A DNA stretch of 64,000 nt from Pollenia angustigena (lineage: Eukaryota > Arthropoda > Insecta > Diptera > Polleniidae), in assembly GCA_930367215.1 (NCBI GenBank), contig OV884056.1:196953310-197017309 (forward strand), in the 5' to 3' direction. Within the stretch, counting starts at the first letter, position 1; each line of letters starts with the position of its first letter. The position numbers and the translations under genes are program-made. Positions 32,481-44,547 of the stretch are shown here, one piece after another. The notes below the pieces were generated by a model. It searched no databases, was not told the origin of the DNA, and saw nothing but the letters and a program-made list of their open reading frames with translations.

Positions 32481-33133
32481 GAGTTATTACTGGTTTTTAG
32501 TTAAATTTGAACTATTTTTTTCATGCTTAAAAGAAAATTCTTAAAAAATGCAAATTAACCCTAAGGTCTCTTTTGTGTCTTATTTCTGACTTTCTGGTTG
32601 AATTTTCCGTTTTGGTGTATTCAGGGACTTATAGTAAAATTTCACGGATAATATTTTTGCGGAACATTTTAAACCATTAAATCCCTGTTTTAATGGTGTT
32701 TTTTGTTCTTTTTAAAAGAAGGACCAAAAAGAATCATACCTTGAGTAGTTAGAGGGTTAACATATTCTACAAAAATGTTCTCCGTAACATTTTATATAAA
32801 TTTGCTCAACACATTTTATACCTAAAATGTAAGGGCCACATCGTTTCTTAAGCCGATTAACAATAAGAATGTGCTAAGGCTGGGAATCTTTAACCTCCCC
32901 TCAAATAAAATTCAGATGTAAACTTTCAAAACGCCGATAGAAGTGTCTTTTTTTTGTCTCCTCTATCAAAATTTGTAGGCCGGACCTTGTAATTTTGGAA
33001 AAAAATTGATTTTGTTGTACAGTGTAATTTGGCTTAACCCCCTTACAATTTTCTTTTCGGAACAGATTATTTGCGCCAGTAAAAAAAAACGTCCTTATAA
33101 AAGTTGAAATTGATACCAAATTTGGTTGCTACT

Positions 33134-34060
33134 ACACTGAAAGAAAAATGCTTCATATATTTAATGAATCATTTTCATAAAAAAATTTTCCTTGGGTAAA
33201 TGAAAATTTTCATTGTCTAAATGGAATTTCATAGTTATAATGAAGTATTTTCGTTTAAATCGCTTCATTGGATTTCGTAATTACGTTAAAAATTTTCATT
33301 GGATATATGAAAACTTTAGTTTGTCCTAGTTAAACAAAAAATTTTAATTGGGAACATAAAAAACAATATACAAACATAACTAAATTCATAAATTAATACA
33401 AAATTATAGTTTCCTTAAAAAAATGTTTAATTGTTAATTAAAAAATGTAAGATTTAATAATTTCATACATCTAATGTTACATGTATGCCATTAAATTTAT
33501 GAATTCAAAAATTTTTTTTATAAAAGCAACATACATATTTCAATAATTGCCTTCATAAATTTAAATTTTCATTATGACAATAAAAATGTCATTATAGTAA
33601 TGAAAAAAAACTTTCAATTCACTTTCAATCAACGTTGTTATTGTTGTTATGGACAATTTAATCTCATATTTACGCTTAATTTAGTTAAAAACAAGTTTTT
33701 TTTTATTCAAAAACTACACTGCCCCGGAAGGCTAGCTGGTAGTGAGCTAGTCTATCAGCACCGAGGTTGAGCGATCGATTCCCGCCAGAGACAGAAAAAA
33801 AAAAAAAAAAAAATAAAACAATATAAGAAAATATATCAAAAAAAAAAATAAAAAAAAACAAGTTTTTTTTTATTTTATTGAAAGTATTTATTCATCCAAC
33901 AAATAATATTCATCGATCTAATGTAATGTTTCATTAAATCCTTTTAATGAAACAGGTTTCATTGATCCAACGAAGCGCTGCATAGCTTCCTTTTTAATGC
34001 AATTTTTCATGGGATTAATGTCAAAATTCATTGATATTGCGAAGAAAATTCTTTCAGTGT
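33134..34060. mobile_element. ACACTGAAAGAAA MITE containing SINE copy 4
   Basis: Ends ACACTGAAAGAAAAATG (33134) and AATTCTTTCAGTGT (34060). Interior rich in TTCATT/AATGAA motifs. Hosts SINE copy 4. End and motif likeness to 21128-21406 suggests one MITE group. Confidence 0.68.
33707..33857 (+). mobile_element. tRNA-derived SINE, copy 4, with target duplication
   Basis: Starts CAAAAACTACACTGCCCCGG. A-box-like TAGCTGGTAGTGAG, B-box region CGATCGATTCCC (33772-33783), CCAGAGACAG, A-rich tail. AACAAGTTTTTTTTTATT-like DNA lies on both sides (about 33690-33706 and 33858-33875), a candidate target duplication of about 17 bp, though it is low in complexity. Confidence 0.72.
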
Positions 34061-36471
34061 ATGTAAAACCAAATTTTATGCTGGTAGCTCCAGCGTTGAC
34101 CATAGGTCCTATATAAACCCTCTCCAAAAAATAGCTTTAAGAAATATCTTAGATATCGGGATAATATGCTACACTATTTTAATATAAATCTAAACCTCAT
34201 AACAAAATTTTTCTTAATTAGGTCCAAGATTGTCCACGGATCTCAGATAGGGTACTGTCTCGAAAATGAGTCAGTCAACGGTGTGGTGTAGTGTATAAAA
34301 TGGAAGGGCTAAGACGACTATACTTTCTTAATTGTTTTTTAGTCTGTAACAAATTCTAAGATTTTCATACTCATTATGAATACCCTGAACACAATTAAGG
34401 CAGAGGCTTAAAAACTACATTCGATATCGCTCAAAATCACAATAAAATTTAAGTGGCAATTTCGATCGATATCGAATACAATAATTCGTTAACAGAATAT
34501 ATTTCGGCATTATTGTCTAAGAAGATAAAGTTATTTTGTAAAATTTATTATAAGAATTAAATAACATATTATTTTTGTAAGTTTAATAGAAGCGGTAATT
34601 GAAAACATTTGTTTTAAATTTTTATTAGGTGGCAGGTAATACAAGCACCAGGTCGTATACACCGTTGTAAAATAAAATATCACCAGGGGGTGTAAAAAAA
34701 GAACAACTTGAATTCGAATGTTACACACTGAAGTCATAAAAACGGATATCACTCACACTTTCATCTTAATTTTTTTTTTGTTTTTTTTTTCAAATTAAAA
34801 ATGTTTATGTGTTTAATAATCTATGACGAATGTAATTCGTATTAAAGCAGCAGGAGTAGGTAAAAAAAGTAGACTAAAATATAAAGAGCGACCAACCCAA
34901 GTGCTAACAAATTTATGACTTTTTAATTAAAAAAACTATTTTTAACAAAAATAATTTTATAGCAAAAACCCAGACCACGTGCTAAATAAAATTTAACAAG
35001 TATTTTTTTTAAATTTATTGATCTTAATTCATTACTCTGGTGTTTAAAAATAAGCAACATGATTTTTGTGGTTGGTTTTGAAACTGGGTTGAACTGTTTT
35101 TTTGTTTAAATACATTTTCTTCCAGGTCATCTGTTTTACAAAGCAGTTGTTGTAAATAGTTCGCAGTGCAGTGTCTTTATCATAAATCATGTATTTATTG
35201 AGTTTAATTATACCGTTGTTTTTTGTTTCTAGCAGGATTTTTAAAAAAATGTTACAGTTTTTATTTTTAGTTTAATTATAAATATATGAATGTTTTATTT
35301 ATAAAACAGTTTATACAACTTTTGAAATGTCATTTAGTTTTTATTTAATTTTTGTGACATCTCCATGTGTAATTTGTTAATTACACACATTGCATTTTAT
35401 TTAATTTTAGTTCAGTTCAGTTTTTTTTGCGCTGAATTCGTATTTATAATTCAGTTTTTTTTTGCCAAATTGCGTTGGCAGTTGTTTTTTTTTTTTTTTT
35501 TAATAATTTGAGTAGTCGTTTATCTGTCTATCTGTCTGTCTGTTGGTCTACTTGACGTTCATGCCACGTTCAAATACATATGTTTTTTTTATGTTTAACT
35601 AAAAGTAGTTGTTGGATTTTTGCGTTGACGCATGTCATTAAATTGTTTGCAAAAGTTTAAATGTTAATTGGTTTAAATATATTTATACAATTCCATATAA
35701 TACATTTTCCTTTATCCTGCATAAATGTTTGTGCTTTTCTCTTATAGTTTTAGCTGAGTTTGTTGTATTTTAGTTGTCTAAATATAAAACATTTTGTTTT
35801 TTGTTGCAGTGTAATTAAGTAATTATGTTTTAATTGAGTTATTATTGTGTCCACAGTTTTACATTCAGTTGATGGTGATAAGTGCTCAGATGTTAAATGT
35901 AATGATCACTATTTGTCAAGTCATTTGGGGATTTTATGAAAATTATCTGTAGACGAGAACATTAAGGGGACTGACGAATAATGTCTTTACTTTGTGAATA
36001 AGAGTGATTAGCAGAAACATTAAATTATGGTATAACATACAATGTGTTTAAGTTTTTAAGTAGACATTGCGTTTAAATAAGCTCTAAGAATTGAAAATGA
36101 CTACATTTTTTTGCAAAAGGTATAATTTGCCAGTTGTCATTTCATAAAACTTTATTCTTTTTAAAAAGATTCTGCGAAGTGTGACAGTGAAAATTCACTT
36201 TCCATAACCCTGGTTAGTTCGTAGGCCTTACAATCTAATGTAATCGATAAAAACGATTTTAAGCATTTGTAGATTTTTTTGGTTTAATTTTAAATTGTTT
36301 AAATAGGTTTGATATTAAGATTTCTAAATATTGTTTAGTTAAATAAACTTCAATAGAAATATTATAAAAATAACGCTTTTTTCTATGTTCAGTTTTTTTA
36401 ATATTTTCTTTGAAACTTCTTGAAACTAGTTAAATTACTTTATTTCAAAAGTGATGTTCTATAATAAGTTG

Positions 36472-36502
<31 letters not shown>

Positions 36503-37018
36503 GTTCAACGTCTTCAGCGACTGCACAGGTTGATGGTTTTATTCAGTCTAATGGCGATTTTCTCATTAGTCAATTAACTTTTTTCCCAACGAAAAACTGC
36601 ACATTAAAGAAATTTGGTTTTCTCAATGTCTCATTTGCTTTGATTTTATCGCAAAGCTAACCGGCGCTCATCTGCCAATTATTTATTTCCTTTTATTTGT
36701 CGTACAGATAAATTCAATCAGCTGACTCCCAACTTTTACATGTATTTTGAGTGGCGTTGCCAGCTGAAAACAATGTTTTTTGTCGGTATATTGAGAAACC
36801 CAAAATCGTTAACGGACAGTTTATCGTTCCAATAAATTTATGTTGACATTAAGTAACAGGCAGTTTGTCGATACATTGAGAAAATGGCCATAACTCTTGC
36901 ATATTTAAACTCATTATAACACAAGTTGCGCTTTAATCTTTACAATCTATATTCTCTAATAAAATAATATTTAACATTAACTAAAGGAAATACACTGAGG
37001 GGTAATTGTATTATTATA
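34061..37018. other. AT-rich stretch, no gene recognised
   Basis: Contains a TATCTGTCTATCTGTCTG run near 35520 and a 27-base A run near 36472-36498. Short open frames have no family resemblance. Nothing identifiable. Confidence 0.45.
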
Positions 37019-37897
37019 AAGGGTGGTTAAATTTTAAGGGCCGATGTTGATTTTGAACAAAACAAAAATTATTAAGGAAATTATTGTCATTACTTTTTAT
37101 TATGATAATATTGATATTGTTCAATTATGTATGAAATAAAATATCGGACAAATGGCCGCCGCCACCTCGGCCGGTGGGCTCCCTCCGGAAGTCCAAATTT
37201 TCGAAGACGCTGAGGCATAATTGAGGTTCTATGCCGTTAATGTGCCGAACTATATCATCCTTTAGCTCTTGAATTGTTGCTGGCTTATCGACGTACACCT
37301 TTTCTCATAAATAACCCCAAAAAAAGAAGTCCAACGGCGTCAAATCAAATGATATTGGCGGCCATTTGACATCGCCACAAAGTGAGATAACACGGCCATT
37401 GAATTTGTCGAGCAAAAGATGGCTCTTTTTCGTCAGCTGTGTAGCATACATATCTTCCAATTCGGGCCATAAAAAGTTCGTTATCATCTCACGATAGCGA
37501 ACACCATTCACAGTAACTGGCTGCCCGGCCTCATTTTGGAAAAAAATATGGCCCGATGATGCCGCCAGTCCATAAACCGCACCAAACAGTCACTCTTTGT
37601 GGGTGCATTGGTTTTTCGACAATCACTCTTGGATTATCATTCGCCCAAATGCGGCAATTCTGCTTATTGACGAATCCACTGAGGTGAAAGTGCGTGTCAC
37701 GAACTGCATAATATGCATTTTGATTTGAACGCCCATTTTCATAATAAGCCTGAATAACTTTAACTCGTTGCTTGATTGTGTATCTTTCCATGGTTCAAAT
37801 TGAGTAAGTCTGAAATTGAGAATTGTCAAATGAAATGCAGAAAAAAACTTGACATTGAGGTGTGGTTCACATTCAACATCGGCCCTTAACACCCCTT
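37019..37897 (-). mobile_element. rosa-type (DD41D) mariner, copy 4, internally deleted
   Basis: Third TIR subfamily, shared with copy 5: left AAGGGTGGTTAA..AGGGCCGATGTTGA, right TCAACATCGGCCCTTAAC (the outer tip is altered to ACCCCTT). About 880 bp against about 1.3 kb for copy 5. Confidence 0.83.
37140..37791 (-). pseudogene. rosa-type mariner transposase, pseudogene (copy 4)
   Basis: ATG at 37791: MERYTIKQRVKVIQAYYENG (first HTH) runs in frame straight into THFHLSGFVNKQNCRIWA, just past the first catalytic Asp. The second HTH, linker and the FSDEA motif are gone. A second deletion of about 45 bp removes WFQQDGA with the second Asp (now DMYATQLTKK). FDLTPLDFFFWGYL retains the third. Frame broken at about 37515 and 37305. 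Two catalytic Asp residues missing: inactive. Confidence 0.83.
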
Positions 37898-37930
37898 AAA
37901 TAAATTCACTAAATTCAGTTTAATTCTTTT

Positions 37931-38535
37931 TACTTCAAATTTTCATACAAAAAAATTTAATTTTAGTAAAAAATATTAGTGATCCCAGATTTAGCTTATT
38001 TAAGCTCTAAGTCTTATAGTTTCCTGGAAAATGGCAATTTTAGTTTTTCATACAAAAAAATCGAATTTTAGTAAAATATTTGAGAGATCCCAGATTTAGC
38101 TTATTTAAGATCTAACTCTTATAGTTTTCTGGAAGATGGCGATTTTAGTTTTTCATACAGAAAAATCGAATTTTAGTAAAATATTTGAGTGATCCCAGAT
38201 TTAGCTTATTTAAGCTCTAACTCTTATAGTTTCCTGGAAAATAGCTATCGAATTTTAGTAAAATATTTGAGTGATCATAGATTTAGCTTATTTACGCTCT
38301 TTCTCTTATAGTTTCCTGGAAAACGGCGATTTTAGCTTTTCATACAAAAAAATCGAATTCTAGTAAAAAATTTTATTGACTTGAGATTTAGCTTATTTAA
38401 GCTCTAACTCTTATAGTTTCCGAGAAAATGCCAATTTTAGTTTTTCATACAAAAAAATCGAATTTTAGTAAAATATTTGAGTGATCCCAGATTTAGCTTA
38501 TTTAAGCTCTAACTATTATAGTTTCCGAGATAATG
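37931..38535. repeat. 105-bp tandem repeat, about six units
   Basis: TTTTTCATACAAAAAAATCG recurs at about 37943, 38048, 38153, 38340 and 38445 (spacing 105, 105, 187, 105). Each unit also has GATCCCAGATTTAGCTTATT and CTCTTATAGTTTCCTGGAA. The unit after 38153 has lost about 22 bp including the TCATAC anchor. Begins right after rosa copy 4. Confidence 0.9.
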
Positions 38536-38554
38536 GCACAACTAACACTGCTGT

Positions 38555-38966
38555 TACACATGAAAGTAAATTCTTGAAAGAGCTATATACATACGTATTA
38601 TCAACACAAATTTAAAAAAACATAAAAGAATTTCATGAATTGTAGAGTAAACTTCCAAAATTGCTCTTCTTCTTTGATTGCTTTGCTTATTTGAAGTTTC
38701 AGAGTTACCAAGACAATTAATAGCGCCGAACTTTAGGAATTCGTTCAAATTAATATTTATAAATATTTATTTTCAAGATATTTATACATTTTAATTGGAA
38801 TAATTGTGTTGTTAATATTAAGTTGAAAAATTATATGTTTAAGTGAATATTATAAATTTATTGTCTTTTATTTTCATGAAATTGTCATGAAAGTTGGACT
38901 GAAAGTAAAAAAATGTAAATGTGTTAGTGAATAATTGAGACTTTCAAGAAATTACTTTCATATGTA
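38555..38966. mobile_element. MITE with 26-bp TIRs
   Basis: TACACATGAAAGTAAATTCT.. at 38555-38580 and its inverse at 38941-38966 match at 24 of 26 positions. About 412 bp, AT-rich, non-coding. Confidence 0.72.
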
Positions 38967-40260
38967 AATGCAATGTAAATGTAAGGAAATTCAAGGTACT
39001 TTACATGAATACCTGTATAAAACATAATTTCATAAAAGTGCTTGGCTTTTGCGTGTGTTTTATAAAGCGCCTACCAAATGTCCCAATATGTGCTTTGGCT
39101 ACTAATACACATACAGTTCGCAAATGTTTATTTGACTGCTGGGTCATATATACCTCCTTGTTTAGAAGTTCGAGATATCTATCGCTGCTGCTTGAGAAAA
39201 ATGTAACCAGCAGCTTTGTCTCCAGCGAATTTAGGAACAACACACAGCCACCTCGTGTATCTCCTTACCAACTCCCCAAATGAGAGAAGCATTCCAGATA
39301 AATAATGTTCCTTCCATTCTCAGTACCTGCAACTTTAATGAATTAACAAAAGTACAAGGTACATAAAACGAGACATAAACTAAGGGAAATGGATATACGG
39401 TCGTGACGCATCAATAGCAAAGCGTTCACCAACCGTCCGTTCGTATCAGAGCTGCCCCTTGACTAACAGATGTAACTACTAGTCATGGAAGGGTACGAAC
39501 TTCATATTGATCATCACGTAACACGTACCTAATCAACAACAGTACCTTATCTACTGCAGACAACTACCGCACCTGTAGTAGATCGGTCCTTTCACACCCT
39601 AGCTTTCGTCGGTGGAGTACTAACTAAGGGCTACTTAGACCTCACCACTACACCAATGCAACACGGAACACCAAGTTCACAAAATTACGTATAACAGAAA
39701 TAACAATCACAAACAGACGAACTGTCATGATGCCATTGATGATCCAACGCTGATCCCTGGCCCTCAGCTTCCAACGCAATAGAGCACCCAGCTCCCTCCA
39801 GCCGAAGGGCTCCAACGCATTTGAGCACCCAGCTCTCCCTACTACAATGGAAAATCACGACATAAAACGTGAGCAATTCCACAAGACGCATGTATTAAGA
39901 ATGACATTTTTACTAAATATCTGGATACCTCCGGTTATTAGGAGTCCTCCACCGGAAGTGGCCAGTAAGGAGAACCTGCAACCAAACAATCAGACCGGCA
40001 CCATGCCACCGGGGGCTTTTCTGATTGCCCGAGGCCCCAGATAACCTTAGGTACTCTGGTGAGTACCCCACACTATTAAAGTCCGAGAACTTTAAGAGCC
40101 TTAATTTTTTTCCATCCATAAAACAGTTGCCCAGGGGTCGCCACGTGGAGGCAAATTTAGGCATATGTTGTATATTGAAGGCATTTCCGAAGGCTTCCTT
40201 CTTAATATACAACTTGACCCCTGCTATGTTAGTAAAGAAAGAAATTATGAAGCTTTAAAA
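38967..40260. other. GC-richer anonymous segment, possible TE remnant
   Basis: 39150-40150 is clearly less AT-rich than its surroundings. 39760-39840 has a short direct repeat (CTCCAACGCA.TTGAGCACCCAGCTC versus TTCCAACGCAATAGAGCACCCAGCTC). A hairpin lies at 40167-40213 (GTTGTATATTGAAGG / CCTTCTTAATATACAAC). No protein family recognised, no LTR pair. Origin uncertain. Confidence 0.4.
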
Positions 40261-41814
40261 ATGGCATATATGCACATATGTAGGTATGTATAAGTACAAA
40301 GTGAAAGTGAAGTTTGATTTAGCCAAAAAAAATTTTAATAATAACAATCACTACACAATCATTTCAATATTTAAAAAAGTATATGCGCTTTTTTTGATAA
40401 TCCCTTCTTTATATAAAAGTATGCCTAGGAAGAGAGCAGGAAGCCACCGGTTATGTAGCGATTCTTACTATTTTTAAAAGTCTTCATTGCTGGTTCAGTT
40501 AAAGCTTAAGTATCAAATTGTATCAAGTCGTTTCAGCATAATAGCATAATACCGCACCCATCTATGTAGATGTAGACTTTAAATATATCTGTTTTTGTAA
40601 TTGCATCATATCCGATGCGCATTTAATGAGAAATGCATGAAATCTGTGTTTTAGTTTTTAATAATCCAAATATGTATCAACTTTTATTTTATTAAATCTT
40701 TAATTAAAAATATGTTTTAATTTGCATATTTGATTTTAAAACAAAAATAAAAAGTCTGCAAAATCTACCTTTAAGCATATTGTTGTGCAAAAATTATGCA
40801 AATTGTCGTCATAAATAACCAAAAGTCGTAAATTCTAAAACGCAAAGTTGTGTAAATCTCACAAAAGAATTGTAAAATTAAAAATTTTATACATTACAAA
40901 TGTAACAAAAATTAATAGTCCTGAAAATTTATGCAATGTTTTCCTATTTACAAACAAACTCAAATCCCTTTTAGAGCTAAAAATAATTATAAAACTTTAT
41001 TGACAATTATGGAAAAAATCATTTAGCAACTTAAAAAAAGGATGCAAATTTTATGCTCATTAATATCAATCAATTGATTGATAATGTAGAAATAAAACAA
41101 CAAATGTTTTGGAATAAACTAATTTCGTATTAATGTATGTATGTATGTATGTAGATAGACGAAAGCGAAATGTTTTGAAAACTCCAAAGAGACGAGAAAC
41201 CTTTTTGGTGTAAAACGGAAGTTTTAATCAAATTGTGAGCTAATACTCAAACTCTGTCGCTGCTGCAACCCCTTGTCATTTGTAATGATGTTTATACATA
41301 TAAAGTCGATGTTGATGATGATGTTAAAGAGACATTAATAAATCCTTTGACAATTGTTACATTTAATGTCAATAAACAACCACAATAGTAACACACTTAT
41401 AATTACAACAAAAACAAAGTCCTTATGCATCCTTTTTCAATATTGTTATGGTGTGTATAAAATAATATGTTTATGTTTGTTCGTATTTTGTGTTTGATGT
41501 TGTTGCCGGTGTGTTTTAATATAAAATCGACACTAAGCGCACCCCTTTTGTTTTCATATCCCTGTGTCACTTTTAATAAGTTGAGTTTTGGAAAAGATGT
41601 TGACGATGATAATAATTTGGTAGTTATTGTTGATCCTGCTGAGTCTGAAGTGTTTAATTTTAATGTCGCACGTCCTTCACTCTCTATTTTTAACAAAAAA
41701 AAAAAAAAATATTCAGTAGAAACAGAAACAAATAAAAGGTTATAATATTTCAGACTTTAGATCCTACTTTCGTTGTTAAGTTTGGGTGTACAGTTTGTAA
41801 CGTTAAAATCATAT
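40261..41814. other. AT-rich stretch with ATGT microsatellite
   Basis: ATGT tandem run at 41133-41153. An open frame at 41467-41745 starts with a hydrophobic leader-like stretch (MFMFVRILCLMLLPVCF) but ends in a lysine run over poly-A and has no family match by eye. No other feature. Confidence 0.4.
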
Positions 41815-42563
41815 TAAATATATGAGGGGTATAGATGCAAAGACTGCAATGTCCACATTTATAGTTTTCGTAATAAGTAGTAAAAACCTCTAGCTCAAAG
41901 TATATTCATATTTATGTATTGTATATCATGCTATCCAGTAAATAAGAATATGAAGAAGATATTACGCAAGTTTCAACCAAATCGATATAGGGTTTGCTGG
42001 CGATTACAATAATAAAATTGGAGATTGCTGTGTTTACTCTAATCAAATGGAAATTGCTGCTTTTTTAGCATGGGAAGTACTTCAAAAAATCAATAGTTAT
42101 AAAATTCTTTAACTTAACAAAGGCTTAGTTTTTTCTTGATTGATTTGGAGGAACTTCATAACAACTTAGCTCCATAATTACGACTAATGACAAAGTTATA
42201 AAATGAACAATAAAACTAACTGCTTCATATGAAAAATAATTTGTTATATTTTTTAATTTCTTTTTAGTTTTGTTTTGCAAAAAAGAAACAAAATAAAAAA
42301 AATAGGGTGCATTTTCGAAAATAGTTGAGAGAAAAGAGCTTAACAAACTGTGACCATTGCAAAAACGACAATCTCCAATGGACATTGCCGTTTTTGCATA
42401 AATTCTTAATTTTTAAACATACTTTTTTTATGGGATAAAAGTGTTTCTGGTAATGTTATATTCACTAATTGGAAGCATTCATTATATACTTAGTTGTATT
42501 ATAAGTTACGCTTGTGAAAAAAGTGGACATTGCAGTCTTTGCTACTATACCCCTCATATATAA
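41815..42563. mobile_element. TIR element, ATATATGAGGGGTATAG ends
   Basis: Left ATATATGAGGGGTATAG..CAAAGACTGCAATGTCCAC (41815-41860) is mirrored at 42519-42563 as GTGGACATTGCAGTCTTTG..CTATACCCCTCATATAT. About 45-bp TIRs around 650 bp of AT-rich DNA with further short inverted motifs (GGAGATTG / CAATCTCC). Ends exactly where the Helitron-like element begins. Confidence 0.72.
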
Positions 42564-43792
42564 TCCTTTTCTATATATATAAAAAAAAGTTGCATTGTGT
42601 CGGTAATTGATGTTCTCTGTAATGCGTGAACCGTTTGTTTCTGCAAATTTCACGTGGAAGGTGACGTCAATACAAAGGTTTTTTTGTATCAACGGTCTTC
42701 AAATGTGTATTGGTTCATGAGTTATAGCCATTTTAGTGAAAACTGCATTCATTCCTAAACATGTATTTTATATTGATTCCTATGGTTCCAAGTTGGAACA
42801 AAGGGCCGTAACGAAATTCTTCCATTGGGATCTGTCCTGTGCGATTTGTCTGATCTCAGACCAAGTTCTTCTTGTTTCGCTAATTTCGTATTTTGAAAAA
42901 CTGAAATTCAATTAGTTTTTAAATTCATTACAATTCGATTTTGTTATTTCAGGGTACGTTGGGCATTGTCTGTGGACTGTTTATGTTAAATTTGCACGAA
43001 ATCGGCCCAGGATTTCCGAAGATATGGCATTTCGATTTTTCTATACATTCCCATACAAACATGAGCAAAATGCCCTCCATTTTGAATTCCTCCGAAACGG
43101 CTTGACTGATTTTTATGAATTTTTGTTTGTGTATTTGTTAGGTATGAGAATAGGTCATAAACTATATTTTATATCGCTAGAGGCCGCAAAATAGGGCAAG
43201 AGGGGCAAAAGCTACTCCTTCCTATATCTTCTTAACTAACCAACCGGTTTTCTTAAAATTTGGCATGCAGGCACTAAAACATCTTAAAGGAAATACGGAA
43301 TGGGGCGTGACATAGGTCAAGAGGGGTAAAAGCTCTTCTCCCTATATCTTCTTAACTTATTTATCGATTTTCATGAAATTTCGCAGGCAAATAGTGTAAC
43401 ATCTGGAAAGAACTATAGCCTAAAATTTTTATTATTTAGGGCTTGAAATAGGGCCATAGGGGTAAAAGCTCCTCCTCCCCAATTTTCTTAACTTTTCAAC
43501 CAATTTTCTTAAAGTTTGACATGCAGACAGTGTCACATCTGAGATACGGCAATAGCGGTAAAAGCTTCCCTTCCCTATATCTTCTAAACTAATGAACGGG
43601 GTTTCTTAAAATTTGGCATGCAGACACTGTAACATCTGAAAGGCAATAGGGAATAGGGTGTGAAATACGGCAAGAGGGGTAAAAGTTCCCCCTCCCTATA
43701 TCTTCTTATATATTTTTATTATTAAGGGACTGAAATAGAGCAAGAGGAGTAACATCTGAAAGAAAAAAGGTATTTTTTGCGGGGTCAGCTAG
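42564..43792 (+). mobile_element. Helitron-like element, non-autonomous
   Basis: No TIRs. Begins TCCTTTTCTATATATATAAA after an A, and ends GCGGGGTCAGCTAG followed by T, fitting the Helitron rule (A/TC ... CTAG/T); similar AGCTAG ends occur in insect Helitron families. A T+A-rich start and internal minisatellite are also usual for DINE/Helentron-type elements. No Rep/helicase coding. Confidence 0.6.
43195..43770 (+). repeat. Helitron internal minisatellite, about 121-bp period
   Basis: AAGAGGGG.AAAAGCT followed by CCCTATATCTTCTTAACT and TTCTTAAAATTTGGCATGCA recurs at about 43205, 43325, 43461, 43557 and 43678 (spacings 120, 136, 96, 121). Five diverged units. Confidence 0.82.
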
Positions 43793-44547
43793 TATTAAAT
43801 AAAAATTTTATCATCCAAAGATTTTATATATTTTCCATATAATGAACCCATATTTTTTCATTGTTGTATGATGCGAAAGGCAGTTTAAAACGAATGAGCA
43901 TGATGGAACTTTTTCGAAATTCGAATGTTTAAGGGGTGAAAATCTTACTTATTTTTTCAAAACATTTTCTCCATTTATCTCCATTCCACGCTAAATCGGA
44001 TGGTTTTAAACAAATTTTTTTTGATTCTTATCCACTTAGGACACAGTATTTTGAATTTAATGTTTCGAATGTGATATAATGTTTTTTTACGTTTATTGGT
44101 TTAAAAGATAGACGGAGTGACAAAAAAGTACCAGCTTTTACACGTTTACCCGTTTACTCCCTAAAAGAGCAAAATTTCAAAAAGCACAGGGCATCTTTCC
44201 GCACAACGATAAGTATTAGATTATTTTTGTATTTCTTAGTTTTGGAGATATAAGGTTACTGATTTACCCGTGCTTACCCTTTTTTACCCCCTAAACTTTA
44301 AATTTGCTAAAATCCCATCTTAGTGGATCGATTTCGGGAGAAACCAACCTCCGGTTTAACTTTCAAGTTTTAAGCTTCAGGCGCTTAGGCTTTGCGATAT
44401 TGAATCAGTCAGTCAGTACCGTTATAATTAATTTGCTCTCCAAATACTTTCTCTTAAGGTCCTTTTAATATAACTGTTCAAGCATGAATTGAATGGAATA
44501 TCGATGTCCAGCCTTGATATTGTTAAATGAAGACGGTTTTACTTCGG
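43793..44547. other. no gene recognised
   Basis: Contains the short repeated string TTTACCCGTTTACTCCC / TTTACCCGTGCTTACCC near 44145-44290. Otherwise nothing identified. Confidence 0.4.

Larger units (their letters stand above)
29385..33045 (+). mobile_element. long-TIR DNA element carrying an arthropod TE-associated gene
   Basis: Arms at about 29385-29735 and 32650-33045 are diverged inverted copies of each other: CACTGTACAAAAC / GTTGTACAGTG, AAGGTCCGGCCTACAAATTT / AAATTTGTAGGCCGGACCTT, TCTTATTGTTAATCGGC / GCCGATTAACAATAAGA, TGTAGAATAT / ATATTCTACA. The exact tips are unclear. Between the arms lie four pieces of one gene, separated by a 1-kb foldback insertion, a MITE with a SINE, and an intron. 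All breaks can be followed from the reading frames. Confidence 0.72.

Noticed and set aside
41467..41745. Open frame with signal-peptide-like start
   Set aside because: Hydrophobic leader could be chance in AT-rich DNA; ends in a poly-A-coded lysine run and the antisense strand is also open. No support for a gene.
43195..43770. CRISPR-like or gene-coding repeat array
   Set aside because: Units are diverged, about 121 bp and lie inside a Helitron-like element in a eukaryotic genome.
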